Shown here piece after piece: positions 49,501 to 60,376 of a stretch of DNA of 64,000 bases. The translations under genes and the position numbers were made by a program. This DNA is from Delphinapterus leucas (taxonomy: Eukaryota; Chordata; Mammalia; Artiodactyla; Monodontidae). Each line of letters begins with the position of its first letter. Position 1 is the first letter of the stretch. The stretch is taken from assembly GCF_002288925.2 (NCBI RefSeq), contig NW_022098001.1, forward strand, positions 19,059,310-19,123,309, read 5' to 3'. Below the pieces are notes generated by a model. The model saw only the letters and a list, made by a program, of their open reading frames with translations, had not been told where the DNA came from and searched no databases.

Positions 49501-50292
49501 TTTCTTCAGTGATCACTTCGTTATTAAGTAGTGTACTGTTTAGTCTCCCTGTGTTTGTATTTTTTACAGATTTTTTCCTGTAATTGATATCTAGTCTCAT
49601 AGTGTTGTGGTCAGAAAAGATACTTGATACAATTTCAATTTTCTTAAATTTACCAGGGCTTGATTTGTGACCCAAGATATGATCTATCCTGGAGAATGTT
49701 CCACAAGCACTTAAGAAAAATGTGTATTCTGTTGTTTTTGGATGGAATATCCTATAAATATCAATTAAGTCCATCTTGTTTTTGTATCATTTAAAGCTTG
49801 TGTTTCCTTATTTATTTTCATTTTGGATGATCTGTCCATTGGTGAAAGTGGGTTCTAAAAGTCCCCTACTAAGAATGTCTTACTGTTGATTTCCCATTTT
49901 ATGGCTGTTAGTATTTGCCTTATGTATTGAGGTGCTCCTATGTTGGGTGCATAAATACTTACAATCGTTATATCTTGTTCTTGGATCAATCCCTTGATCA
50001 TTATGTACTGTCCTTCTTTGTCTCTTGTAATAGTCTTTATTTTAAAGTCTATTTCATCTGATATGAGAATTGCTCCTCCATCTTTCTTTTGGTTTCCATT
50101 TGCATGGAATATCTTTTTCCATCCCCTTACTTTCAGTCTGTATGTGTCTCTATGTCTGAAGTGGGTCTCTTGTAGACAGCATATGTATGGGGTTTGTTCT
50201 TGTATCCATTCAGCCAATCTGTGTCTTTTGGTGGGAGCATTTAGTCCATTTACATTTAAGGTAAATATCGATATGTATGTTCCTATTCCCAT
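46537..50292 (-). pseudogene. L1-B ORF2 remnant (endonuclease-reverse transcriptase)
   Basis: Starts MGIGTYISIFTLNVNGLNAP with QETHF (endonuclease metal-binding Glu), YAPN and GDF. A stop directly after GDF (about 49,858) ends the first segment. The linker (49,774-49,253) holds SRIDHILGHK and SDHNT. The RT segment 48,834-47,923 has 303 open codons with [33 protein letters not shown] and an intact FADD catalytic box. A 380-codon segment (47,945-46,803) follows in another frame, then the Cys motif LLHCWWEC and C-terminus (46,914-46,537). At least four frame breaks. Confidence 0.9.
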
Positions 50293-50406
50293 TTTCTTAA
50301 TTCTTTTGGGTTCGTTATTGTGGGTCTTTTCCTTCTCTTGTGTTTCTTGCCTAGAGAAGTTCCTTTAGCATTTGTTGTAAAGGTGGTTTGGTGGTAATGA
50401 ACTCTC

Positions 50407-51241
50407 TCAGCTTTTCCTTTCTGTAAAGGTTTTAATTTCTCCATCAGATCTGAATGAGATCCTTGCTGGGTAGAGTAATCTTGGTTGCAGTTTTTTCTCC
50501 TTCATCACTTTAAATATGTCCTGCCAGTCCTTTCTGGCTTGCAGAGTTTCTGCTGAGAGATCAGCTGTTAACCTTATGGGGATTCCCTTGTGTGTTATTT
50601 GTTGTTTTTCCCTTGCTGCTTTTAATATGTTTATTTTGTATTTAATTTTTGACAGTTTGATTAATATGTGTCTTGGCATATTTCCCCTTGGATTATCCTG
50701 TATGGGACTCTCTATGCTTCCTGGACTTGATTAACTATTTCCTTTCCCATATTAGGGAAGTTTTCAACTATAATCACTTCAAATATTTTCTCAGTCCCTC
50801 TCTTTTTCTCTTCTTCTTCTGGACCCCTATAATTCGAATGTTGGTGTGTTTAATGTTTTCCCAGAGGTCTCTGAGGCTGTACTCAGTTCTTTTCATTCTT
50901 TTTTCTTTATTCTGCTCTGCAGTAGTTATTTCCACTATTTTATCTTCCAGGTCACTTATCCGTTCTTCTGCATCAGCTGTTCTGTTACTGATCCCATCTA
51001 GAGTATTTTTAATTTCATTTTTTGTGTTGTTCATTGTTGTTTGTTTCATCTTTAGTTCTTCTAGGTCCTTGTTAAATGTTTCTTACATTTTTTCTATTCT
51101 ATTTCCAAGATGTTGGATCATCTTTACTATCATTATTTTGAATTATTTTTCAGGTAGACTGCCTATTTCCTCTTCATTTGTTAGGTCTGGTGGGTTTTTA
51201 TCTTGCTCCTTCAACTGCTGTGTGTTTTTCTGTTTTCTCAT
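50407..51241 (-). pseudogene. L1-B ORF1 remnant
   Basis: ORF1p is the RNA-binding chaperone of L1. The probable ATG is at 51,241 (MRKQKNTQQLKEQDKNPPDL), with premature stops after GSLPEK and later. The coiled-coil and RRM part is open at 51,049-50,774 (TADAEERISDLEDKIVEI, TNIRIIGV), and the C-terminal domain at 50,679-50,407 (GIPIRLTADLSAETLQARKD, QPRLLYPARISF) in another frame. The ORF1 end and ORF2 start are separated by about 115 bp. Confidence 0.85.
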
Positions 51242-51774
51242 TTTGCTTATCTCACTCTGTTTGGGATCTCATTTTTGCAGGCTGCAGTTTCGTAGTTCCC
51301 CTTGTTTTTCGTGTGTGTCCCCAGTGGCTAAGGTTGGTTCGGTGGGTTGTTTAGGCTTCCTGGTTGAGGGGACTAGTGCCTGTATTCTGGTGGATGAGGC
51401 TGGATCTTGTCTTTCTGGTGGGCAGGTCCACGTCTGGTGTTGTGTTTTGGAGTGTCTGTGGACTTATTATGATTTTAGGCAGCCTCTCTGCTAATGGGTG
51501 GTGTTGTGTTCCTGTCTTGCTAGTTGTTTGGCATAGAATGTCCAGCACTGTAGCTTGCTGTTCATTGAATGAAGCTGGATGCTGGTATTGAGATGGAGAT
51601 CTCTGGGAAATTTTTGCCGTTTGATATTATGTGGAGCTGAGGCCAGTGTGCCATCTTGTCCCACACTTGTGGACCAGTGTCCTGAATTTGGCTCTCCCAC
51701 CTGAGAGGCACAGTACTGACTCCTGGGTGCAGCACCAAGAGCCTTTCATCCACACGGTTCAGACTAAAAGGGAG

Positions 51775-51912
51775 AAAAAGTAGAAAGAAAGAAGTAGTAG
51801 AAGTAGAAAGAAAGAAAGAAGGAAGGAAAAAAAGGAAGAAAGGAGGGAGGGAGGGAGGGAGGAAGGAAGGAGGGAAGGAAGAAAAAAGTAAGAAGATAAA
51901 GTAAAATAACAA
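51775..51912 (+). repeat. (GGAA/GAAA)n microsatellite in L1-B 5'UTR
   Basis: Purine-only on the plus strand: AGAAAGAA units, then GGAAGGAA and GGGA units, then A/T-rich. As part of the L1-B 5'UTR it is pyrimidine-rich on the transcribed strand. Confidence 0.9.
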
Positions 51913-52239
51913 AGTAAAATAATATAATAAAGTTATTAAAATAAAAAATAATAATTAAGAAAAAAAAGAAAAATCGGACAGATAGAACTCTAGGACAAAT
52001 GGTGGAAACAAAACTATACAGACAAAATCTCACACAGAAGCATACACATACACACAAAAAGAGGAAAAGGGGAAAAAATCATAAATCTTGCTCTCAACAT
52101 CCACCTCCTCAATTTGCGATGATTCGTTGTCTATTCATGTATTCCACAGATGCAGCGTACATAAAGCTGATTGTGTAGCTTTATTCCACTGTTTCTGAGG
52201 CTGCTGGGAGAGATTTCCCTTTCTCTTCTTTGTTCTCAC

Positions 52240-53060
52240 AGCTCGCAGGGGCTCAGCTTTGGATTTCGCCCCGCCTCTGCGTGTAGGTAGCTGGAGGGCG
52301 TCTACTCTTCATTCAGACAGGACGGGGTTAAAGGAGCCGCTGATTCGGGGACTCTGGCTCACTCAGGCCAGGGGGAGGGAGGGCCACGGAATGCTGGGCG
52401 AACCTGCGGCAGCAAAGGCCGGCGTGACGTTGCACGAGCCTGAGGTGTGCCGTGCGTTCTCCCGAGGAAGTTGTCCCTGGATCCCGGGACCCTGGCAGTG
52501 GTGGGCTGCACAGGCTCCCTGGAAGAGGGGTGTGGATAGTGACCTGTGCTTGTACACAGGCTTCTTGTTGGCGGTGGCAGCAGCCTTAGCATCTCATGCC
52601 CTTCTCTGGGTTGCGCGCTTTTAGCCGCAGCTCGCGCCCGTCTCTGGAGCTCCTTGAAGCAGCGCTCTTAATCTCCTCTCCTTGCCCACCAGGAAACAAA
52701 GAGGGAAGAAAAAGTCTCTTGCCTCTTTGGCAGGTCCAGACTTTTCCCCGCACTCCCTCCCGGCTAGCTGTGGCACACTAACCCCCTGCAGGCTGTGTTC
52801 ACACCGCCAACTCCAGTCCTCTCCCTGCGCTCCAATCGACACCCAAGCCTCAGCTCCCAGCCCCGCCTGCCCCGGTGGGTGAGCAGACAAGCCTCTCGGG
52901 CTGCTGAGTGCTGGTCGGCACCGATCCTCTGTGCGGGAATCTCTCCATTTTGCCCTCCGCACCCCTGTTGCTGTGCTCTCCTCTGGGGCTCCCCCTCCGC
53001 CACCCATAGTCTCCTCCCGCGAAGGGGCTTCCTAGTGTGTGGAAACCTTTCCTCCTTCAC
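52240..53060 (-). promoter_or_regulatory. L1-B GC-rich 5'UTR promoter region
   Basis: GC-rich and moderately CpG-rich part of the L1 5'UTR, which in this family acts as an internal RNA polymerase II promoter. The open frames crossing it on both strands are a consequence of base composition. It is not an independent CpG-island gene promoter, because it sits inside the L1 boundaries. Confidence 0.6.
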
Positions 53061-53383
53061 AGCTCCCTCCCACTGCTTCAGGTCCCATTCCTATCCTTTT
53101 GTCTCTGTTTATTCTTTTTTCTTTTGACCTACCAAGGTACATGGGGAGTTTCTTGCCTTTTGGGAGGTCTGAGGTCTTCTGTCAGCATTCAGTAGGTGTT
53201 CTGTAGGAGGTGTTCCACGTGTAGATGTATTTCTGGTGTATCTGTTGGGAGAAAGGTGATCTCTGCGTCTTACTCTTCCATCAACTTCCCCTCGTCCCCC
53301 CGATTCACTTTTTTATTCAGCAGAAACTAACACAACATTTTAAAGCAAGTACACTCTAATAAATATTTTAATAATAAATAAAT

Positions 53384-54035
53384 CTGCTTTTGTGTAACTT
53401 TTTATATGGAATTTCCAGATTGAATTTTTAATAGTTTTTTGAAGCTACGGAGCTAATCCAAACATCAGTCTTCACCTGCAATGCTCACAGATTTGGGTAC
53501 ATTCCTCCCTTCTGGAGATCCCCCAAATATCCAGGAATTTCTGTGCCTGCCAGGAAGTTATCTTATTCACCAGTAAGGCTGCTGGGAACCCTGTAAGCAA
53601 GGTACCAGGCTGTTTTTCCAAGGGGTTTTAATGGTTCCATTAAGTCAACCTTGGTTCCTTCAAGCTGTCTTATCATGCCTTTCTGGTTTGTGTCTATATG
53701 TGCCTCTCTCAAATATGACATTCCAGTCAAAGCCTTGGTAATATAACCAATGCTTCCAATTGTGTACTGTATAACTGTACACGGAATAGATTCTTACTGA
53801 ACCCATGAAAATAAATATATTGCCAAGAAAATAAGAATATTTATAGAGGGCTTCTGAATTCTGAAGGGATATGGTAGGGAGAAAAAGATAAATGTTTCAA
53901 TTCTGCCTACAAATGTATAATTTATAATATTTCTATAAATCTTTAAAATATCTTTGTATCTGGAAAGCAAAGATTTTAAAAACTAGTAATATTTTAGACA
54001 GAGTTATAAAAAATTAAATCCATATTCATCAATTC
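53384..54035. other. Unassigned, possibly retroviral interior
   Basis: AT-rich sequence between L1-A and the integrase remnant. Its position suggests decayed sequence downstream of pol in the same provirus (minus strand), but no motif proves this. Confidence 0.3.
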
Positions 54036-54039
54036 ATTC

Positions 54040-54690
54040 AATCCCTTGTAACTACTTCTTGTTCTGCTTGAGCCTAGTTTCTGCTAGTTCTGACACCTTA
54101 CCTGATTACTGAGGGTGGTAGTGACACTGATAATTCCAAGAAGTTTGCAAGTTTTTTGTTAAGGCTCCTATGATTTGACCAGTCAAGTTGGTGCCCTGAT
54201 CACTGAATATTGTTGAAAGCATACCTCAAGTGGAAAACACATCTTCTAACAGTTTTATTGCCACTGTGAGAGCATCAGTCTTGTAGCCAGGGAAGACTTC
54301 AACACATCTAGGATACATACATATAATAACAAGAACATTTTGACAACCCATACTATGTGTGAGATGAAAGAAGTTCAGTTGCCGGTGTTTAATGGGTTCA
54401 GAGGAAGGAAGTCTGAGGCCTTTGTGGACAAAAATAGATTTTTTCCCCTAAGTTATAAACCTGACAGGTCAGATATTGTTGGTAAACTGTTTTCACAACT
54501 TTATAGACATCTTCCCACCAATAGTTACAATTTGAATCATCTTAAATGCACTATGGTGGGTGAAGGAATGCAAATTTTAAAATGTGGTTTGCCAGAGCCA
54601 AGAAGAAACAAGTGCTGTCTTGGGTCTCCCATAGCCCCAACTGGTTGTTTAATTTACCATGCTTAGTTATCCACTTAACCAAAATAACAA
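54040..54690 (-). pseudogene. Endogenous retrovirus pol remnant, integrase core
   Basis: On the minus strand, about 54,320-54,070 encodes a decayed integrase catalytic core: the SDQG block with the second catalytic Asp at about 54,195, then a YHPQ block near 54,095 with a stop inside it. A sequence resembling the segment upstream of SDQG, leading through 'FPGYKTDALTVA', is also visible. Integrase joins retroviral DNA to the host genome. Stops and loss of the normal E-containing context leave it inactive. The flank to 54,690 is probably more pol, but unproven. Class (gamma-like or ERV-L-like) is not resolved. Confidence 0.6.
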
Positions 54691-55945
54691 TTAAAGACTT
54701 TATAGGTAAATATAAATTATATAGCTGAAAAAAATTTAGTTATTTTAATACGAGAACTAGGTTTGCTTAAATAATCAAAGACCTGATAAATATAATACAG
54801 AACATAATTGATTATTTTGAAAAGACACGAGAACTTTTTTTAATAGGTAAATTACTTAAAGGTAAAGAAAAACCTTTCATAATCTCTTACTATCAAGAAC
54901 AGATCAATAAAAAATGCACAACTTTGTCCTTAGAGAGAAAACCAAATTCTAATTTTTGCATCAGTTTACTTCAATATTAAAAATCATTTACCTAATTAAA
55001 TTAATTCCAATCTTGTCCAGTCCTGACCACACATAAAATTCTTTTCCAAAGATTCTTTATTCAGAAACACTTTGCAACTTTATATGTCCATTTTAGTTTA
55101 TCCCTCATTTTCTTTCTCATTTAGAAATAACCAGCTTTAGGATAAAATCACTTTCTTTATACTTAACAAAATATTTCCAGATCTTATACCTTTTCTTATC
55201 CCAAAATACATCCAATTTCTATTATTATATCTGGTAGTGTAACCACACATATTAATTAAAATTCATAACCCTTTGAAATCTTAATTTTTTCACGAAAAGA
55301 AAGAAGTTAACAATTGTGAACTTTATTAACATTTTGTGGCTTGGTGAACTTGTAAACACACTTTATAATTTCTAGAAACATAATTTAACACATAATTTAA
55401 CATAGCAAAACTCTAAGGATGTAAATTACCAAAGAGATTTAGGAAATTATTTAAGTAGACATATCTATAAAAATTATTGTTAAAAAGTACACTTAAAAAC
55501 TCTTATCACATTTAGGTCTATTTAATTTATTTGTTCTTAAAAATCATGCAAAAATTACTCATGAAAATTTCATGAGACACTAATGCAGTTTGCCATTTCC
55601 TTAATTTTGTGTTTGCTTCTTCTTTACCAACAAACTTTACAATAGAGACGAAATTAGCCCATTTGACTAGAAAATCTAGGTGGAATGAAAGTTGAATAAA
55701 TGAATTATATTTAATGCTAACTCTGAAGACACAACTGTACTAACTGACAATCTTAAAATTAGCTTTAATTTACTAAATATCATCCTAAATCATGTGCATT
55801 TGAAAATCATTTGAGTTAGTTTTTTACTATACTTTTGAGAATTTTTATATAGGCACTTGTTTGCTAAAGCCAATATTTTATAAATATATGACAAATTATA
55901 TTTTTCCTCCTTATTTTATGCAATTTACATTTAGACAACAATTTT
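54691..55945. other. AT-rich, unassigned
   Basis: No open frame or family recognised. It may be further provirus interior, but shows no diagnostic motif. Confidence 0.4.
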
Positions 55946-55951
55946 CTTTTA

Positions 55952-58900
55952 ATTTTTATTTTATATTGGAGTAGAGATGATTTACAATGTTGTGTTAGTT
56001 TCAGGTCTACAGCAAAGTGATTCATTTATACATATACACATATTTATCCTTTTTCAGATTCCTTTCCCATTTAGGTTATTACAGAATATTGAGTAGAGTT
56101 CCCTGTGCTATACAGTAGGTTCTTATTAGCTATCTCTTTTATACATAGTAGTATGTATATGTCAATCCCAATCTCCTAATTTATCCCTCACCCCACACCT
56201 TTCCCCTCTGGTAACAAAAGTTTGTTTTCTAAGTCTGTGAGTCTATTTTTTATGTAAATAAGTTAATTTGTATCACTTTTTAAGATATCACATATAAGTG
56301 ATACTATATGATATTTGTCTTTCTCTATCTCACTTATTCACTTAGTATGATCATCTCTAGGTCCATCCATGTTGCTACAAATGGAATTATTTTATTTTTT
56401 TTTGAGGCTGAGTAATATTCCATTGTATAAATGAACCACATCTTCTTTATCCATTCATCTGTCAATGGACATTTAGGTTGCTTCCATGTCTTGGCTATAT
56501 TAAATAGTGCTGCAATGAACATTGGGGTGCATGTATCTTTTCAAATTAGGCTTTCTCCAGATATATGCCCAGAAGTTAAGTTGCTGGATCATATTCTAGC
56601 TCTATTTTTAGATTTTTAAGGAACTTCCATACTGTTCTCCATAGTGGCTGTATCAATTTACATTCCCACCAACAGTGCAAGAGGGTTCCATTTTCTCCAC
56701 ACCCTCTCCAGCATTTGTTTGTAGACGTTTTGATGATGGCCATTCTGACTGGTGTGAGGTGATAACTTATGGTAGTTTTTATTTGCATTTCTCTAATAAT
56801 TAGTGATGCTGAGCATCTTTTCATGTGTTTGTTGACCATCTGTATATCTTCTTTGGAGAAATGTCTATTTAGATCTTCCACCCTTTTTTTAATTGGGTTG
56901 TTTCCTATTTGGTGTTGAGCTACATGAGATGTTTATATGTTTTGGAGATTAATCCCTTGTCAGTTGCATCATTTGCAAATAGGTTTTCCTATTCTGTGTG
57001 TAGTGTTTCCATTTTGTTTATGGTTTCCTTTGCAGTGCGAAAGCGCTGATGTTCAATTAGGTTGCATTTGTTTATTTCTGGTTTAATTTCCATTACTCTA
57101 GGAGACAGATCCAAAAAGATATTGCTGCTATTTATGTCAAGGGGTGTTCAGCCTATGTTTTCCTCTCAGAGTTTTATAGTGTCTGACCTTACATTTAAGT
57201 CTTTAATCCATTTTGAGTTTATTTTTTATGTGGTGTTAGTGAATGTTCTAATTGCATTCTTTTATATGTAGCTGTCCAGTTTTCCCAGCACCACTTATTG
57301 AGGAGACTGTCTTTTCTCCATTGTATAGTCTTACTTCCTTTGTCATGGATTAAGTGACCATGGGCGTGTGGGTTTATCTCTAGACTTTCCATCCTGTTCC
57401 ATTGATCTATATTTTTTGTGTGTGCCAGCACCATACAGTTTTGATTACTGTAGCTTTGTAGTAGAGCCTGAAGTCAGGGAGCCTGATTCCTCCAGCTCTG
57501 TCTTTCTTTCTCAATATTGCTTTGGCTATTCAGGGTCTTCTGTGTTTCCATACAAATTGTAAAATTTTTGGTTCTAATTCTGTGAAAAATGCCTTTGGTA
57601 ATATGATAAGGATTGCATTGAATCTGTAGATTACTTTGGGTAGCATAGTCATTTTGACAATATTGATTCTTCCAATCCAAGAATATGGTATATCTCTCCA
57701 TCTGTTTGTGCCATCTTTGATTTCTTTCATCAGTATCTTCTAGTTCTCTGAGTACAGGCTTTTGCCTCATTAGGTAGGTTTATTCCTATGTATTTTATTC
57801 TTCTTGTTGCAATCATAATGGGATTGTTTCCTTAATTTCTCTCTCTGATCTTTCCTTGGTAAGGTATAGAAATGCAACAGATTTCTGTATATTAATTTTG
57901 TATCCTGCAACTTTACCAAATCCACTGATGAGCTCTAGTAGTTTTCTGGTAGCATCTTTAGGATTTTCTATGTATAGTGTCATGTCATCTGCAACAGTGA
58001 CAGTTTTACTTCTTTTCCAACTTGGATGTCTTTTTTCTTTTTCTTCTCTGATTGCCAAGGCTAGGACTTCCAAAACTATGTTGAATAAGAATGGTGGAAG
58101 TGGACATCCTTGTCTTGTTCCTGATCTTAGAGGAAATGTTTTCAGCTTTTCACCATTGAGTATGATGTTACTTGTGGGCTTGTCAAATATGGCCTTTTTT
58201 AGATTGTGATAGGTTCCCTCCATGCCCACTTTCTGGAGAGTTTTAATGATAAATATGTGTTGAATTTTGTCAAAAGCTTTTGCTGCCTCTATTAAGATGA
58301 TCATAGAGTTTTTATTCTTCAATTTGTTAATGTGGTGTTTCACAATGTTTGACTTGCACATATTGAAAAATCCTTGCATCCATGGAATAAATTCCACTTG
58401 GTCATGGTGTATGATCCTTTTTATGTATTGTTGGAGTCAGTTTCCTAGTATTTTGTTGAGGATTTTTACATCTATATTCATCAGTGATATTGACCTGTAA
58501 TTTTCTTTTTTTGTGATATCTTTGTCTGGTTTTGGTATCAGGGAGATAGTGGCCTCATAGAATGAGTGTGGGGGTGTTTCTTCCTCTGCAATTTTTTGGA
58601 ATAATTTCAGAAGGATAAGTGTTACCTCTTCCCTAAATGTTTGATAGAATATGCTTTTGAAGCCATCTGGTCCTGGACTTTTGTTTCTTGGAATTTTTTA
58701 GATGACAGATTCAATTTCATTCCATGTGATTTGTCTGTTCATATTTTCTATTTCTTTCTTCAGTTTTCAGAGATAGTACCTTTTATGAATTTTTCCTTTT
58801 CTTCTAGGTTGTCCATTTTATTGGCATATAGTCGCTTGTAATAGTCTCTTATGGTCCTTTGTATTTCTGTAGTGTCCATTGTAACTTCTTTTTCATTTCT

Positions 58901-59892
58901 AATTTCATTGATTTGAGCATTTTCCCTTTTTTCCTGATGAGTCTGGCTAAAGTTTTATCAATTTTATATGACTTTTAGAAGAACTAGATTTTAGTTTCAC
59001 TGATCTTGTCTATGTTTTCTTTGTCTCTATTTCATTTATTTCTGCTCTGATATTTATGATTTCTTTCATTCTGCTATCTTTAGGTTTTGTTTGTTCTTCT
59101 TTCTCTAGTTCCTTTAGGTGTAAGGTTAGGTTGCTAATTTGAGATTTTTCTTATTTCCTAAGGTACAATTGTATTGCTGTAAACTTCCCTTTTAGAACTA
59201 CTTTTGCTATGTCCCATAGGTTTTGAATCATCGTGTTTTCATTTTCATTTGTCTCTAGGTATTTTTTGATTTACTCTTTGATTACTTCAGTGATCTGTTG
59301 GTTGGTTAGTAGCTTATTGCTTAGCCTCCATGTGTTTCTGTGTTCTGCAGGGTTTTTTTGTGATTTTTTTTTTGTATTTGATTTCTAACTGTGGGAAAAA
59401 AAGATGGTTGATATGATTTGTTTTCTTAAATTTACCGAGGTTTGCTTTCTGCCCCAGCATTTGATCTATCCTGGAGGATGTTTCATATGCACTTGAGAAG
59501 AATGTGTATTCTGCTGTTTTTGAATGGAATGTTCTATAAATGTCAATTAAATCCATCTGATGTAATGTTCATTTAAGGCCTGTATTTCCTTATTGATTTT
59601 CTGTCTGGATGATCTGTCTGTTGATGAAAGTGGAGTGTTAAACTCCCCCACTATTATTGTGTTACTGTCAATTTCTCCCTTTATGGCTGTTAGTATTTGC
59701 CTTATATATTGAGGTGCTCCTATGTTTGATGCATATATATTTACAATTTTGATATCTTCTTGGATGGCTCCCTTAATCATTATGTAATGTACTTCTTTGT
59801 CTATGTAACATCATTTATTTTAAAGACTGTTTTGTGTGATATATGTATTACTATTCAGACTTTGTTTTGATTTCCTTTTGTCTAGAATACCT
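55952..59892 (-). mobile_element. Antisense L1 (L1-C), 3' part
   Basis: 3' end at 55,952 ('ttttatattggagtagagat'), 3'UTR to about 56,333, then ORF2 running backwards into the endonuclease region, where L1-D interrupts it at about 59,892. The 3'UTR resembles that of the twin-primed copy at 2 kb and differs from L1-B, so it is another, older subfamily. Confidence 0.85.
56334..59780 (-). pseudogene. L1-C ORF2 remnant
   Basis: C-terminus at 56,522-56,334 ([20 protein letters not shown]), Cys motif [18 protein letters not shown] at about 56,745-56,690, RT segment of 194 codons at 58,397-57,813 with VADDM in place of FADDM, and endonuclease text (SRIDQMLGQK, NIGAPQYIRQILTAIKGEID, VGEFNTPLSSTDRSS with E for the catalytic D of GDFN) at 59,780-59,314. 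Many frame breaks. Confidence 0.85.
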
Positions 59893-60376
59893 TTTTTAAA
59901 AATTTTTATTGGAGTATGCTTGTTTTACAATATTGTGATAGTTTCTACTGTACAAAAAAGTGAATCAGCAACACCTATACATATATCCCCACTGTTTTGG
60001 ATATCCTTCCCATTTAGTTCACCAACGAGCACTGAGTAGAGTTCCCTGTGCTATACAGTAGATTCTCATTAGTTATCTATTTTATACATAGTAGTGTATA
60101 TATGTCAATCCCAATCTCCCAATTCATCCCACCCTACTTTCCCCCTTTATATCCATACTTTTGTTCTCTACATCTCTGTCTCTGTTTCTGCTTTGCAAAT
60201 GAGATAGTCTATATCAATTTTTTCAGATTCCATATATATTTGTTAATATATGAAATTTGTTTTTCTCTTTCTGGCTTACTTCACTCTGTTTGACAGTCTC
60301 AAGGTCCATCTATGTCTCTACATGACCCAATGTTTTTCTTTTTTATGGCTGAGTAATATTCCATTGTATATATGTA

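Larger units (their letters stand above)
46113..53301 (-). mobile_element. Nearly full-length antisense L1 (L1-B), about 7.2 kb
   Basis: Runs from its 5' end at about 53,301 (minus strand 'gggggacgaggggaagttga') to a T-run (antisense poly(A)) at 46,113-46,120. It lies in the L1-A 3'UTR with 'gattcac(c/t)tttttt' on both sides (46,105 and 53,302), the target duplication. Order on the minus strand: GC-rich 5'UTR 53,301-51,242, ORF1 51,241-50,407, ORF2 50,292-46,537, 3'UTR 46,536-46,121. Both ORFs carry stops or frameshifts, so it is inactive. Confidence 0.9.
37877..53383 (+). mobile_element. Sense L1 complex (L1-A), split by L1-B
   Basis: Plus-strand L1 beginning 'ggggatggggaagatgacag', typical of an L1 5' end, then 5'UTR to about 39.45 kb, decayed ORF1 region, an inter-ORF region, ORF2 from 40,480 and 3'UTR from 45,815. 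The 3'UTR is interrupted at 46,112 and resumes at 53,302 to an A-rich end near 53,383. ORF2 RT sequence occurs twice (42,130-43,430 and again from 43,460), so two L1s of different age seem fused. SINEs sit at 40,812-40,999 and 42,866-43,215. The flanks show no clear duplication, in keeping with a rearranged element. Confidence 0.8.

Noticed and set aside
52259..53127. Proteins in the GC-rich block at 52-53 kb
   Set aside because: The block is the 5'UTR of L1-B; the frames are compositional.
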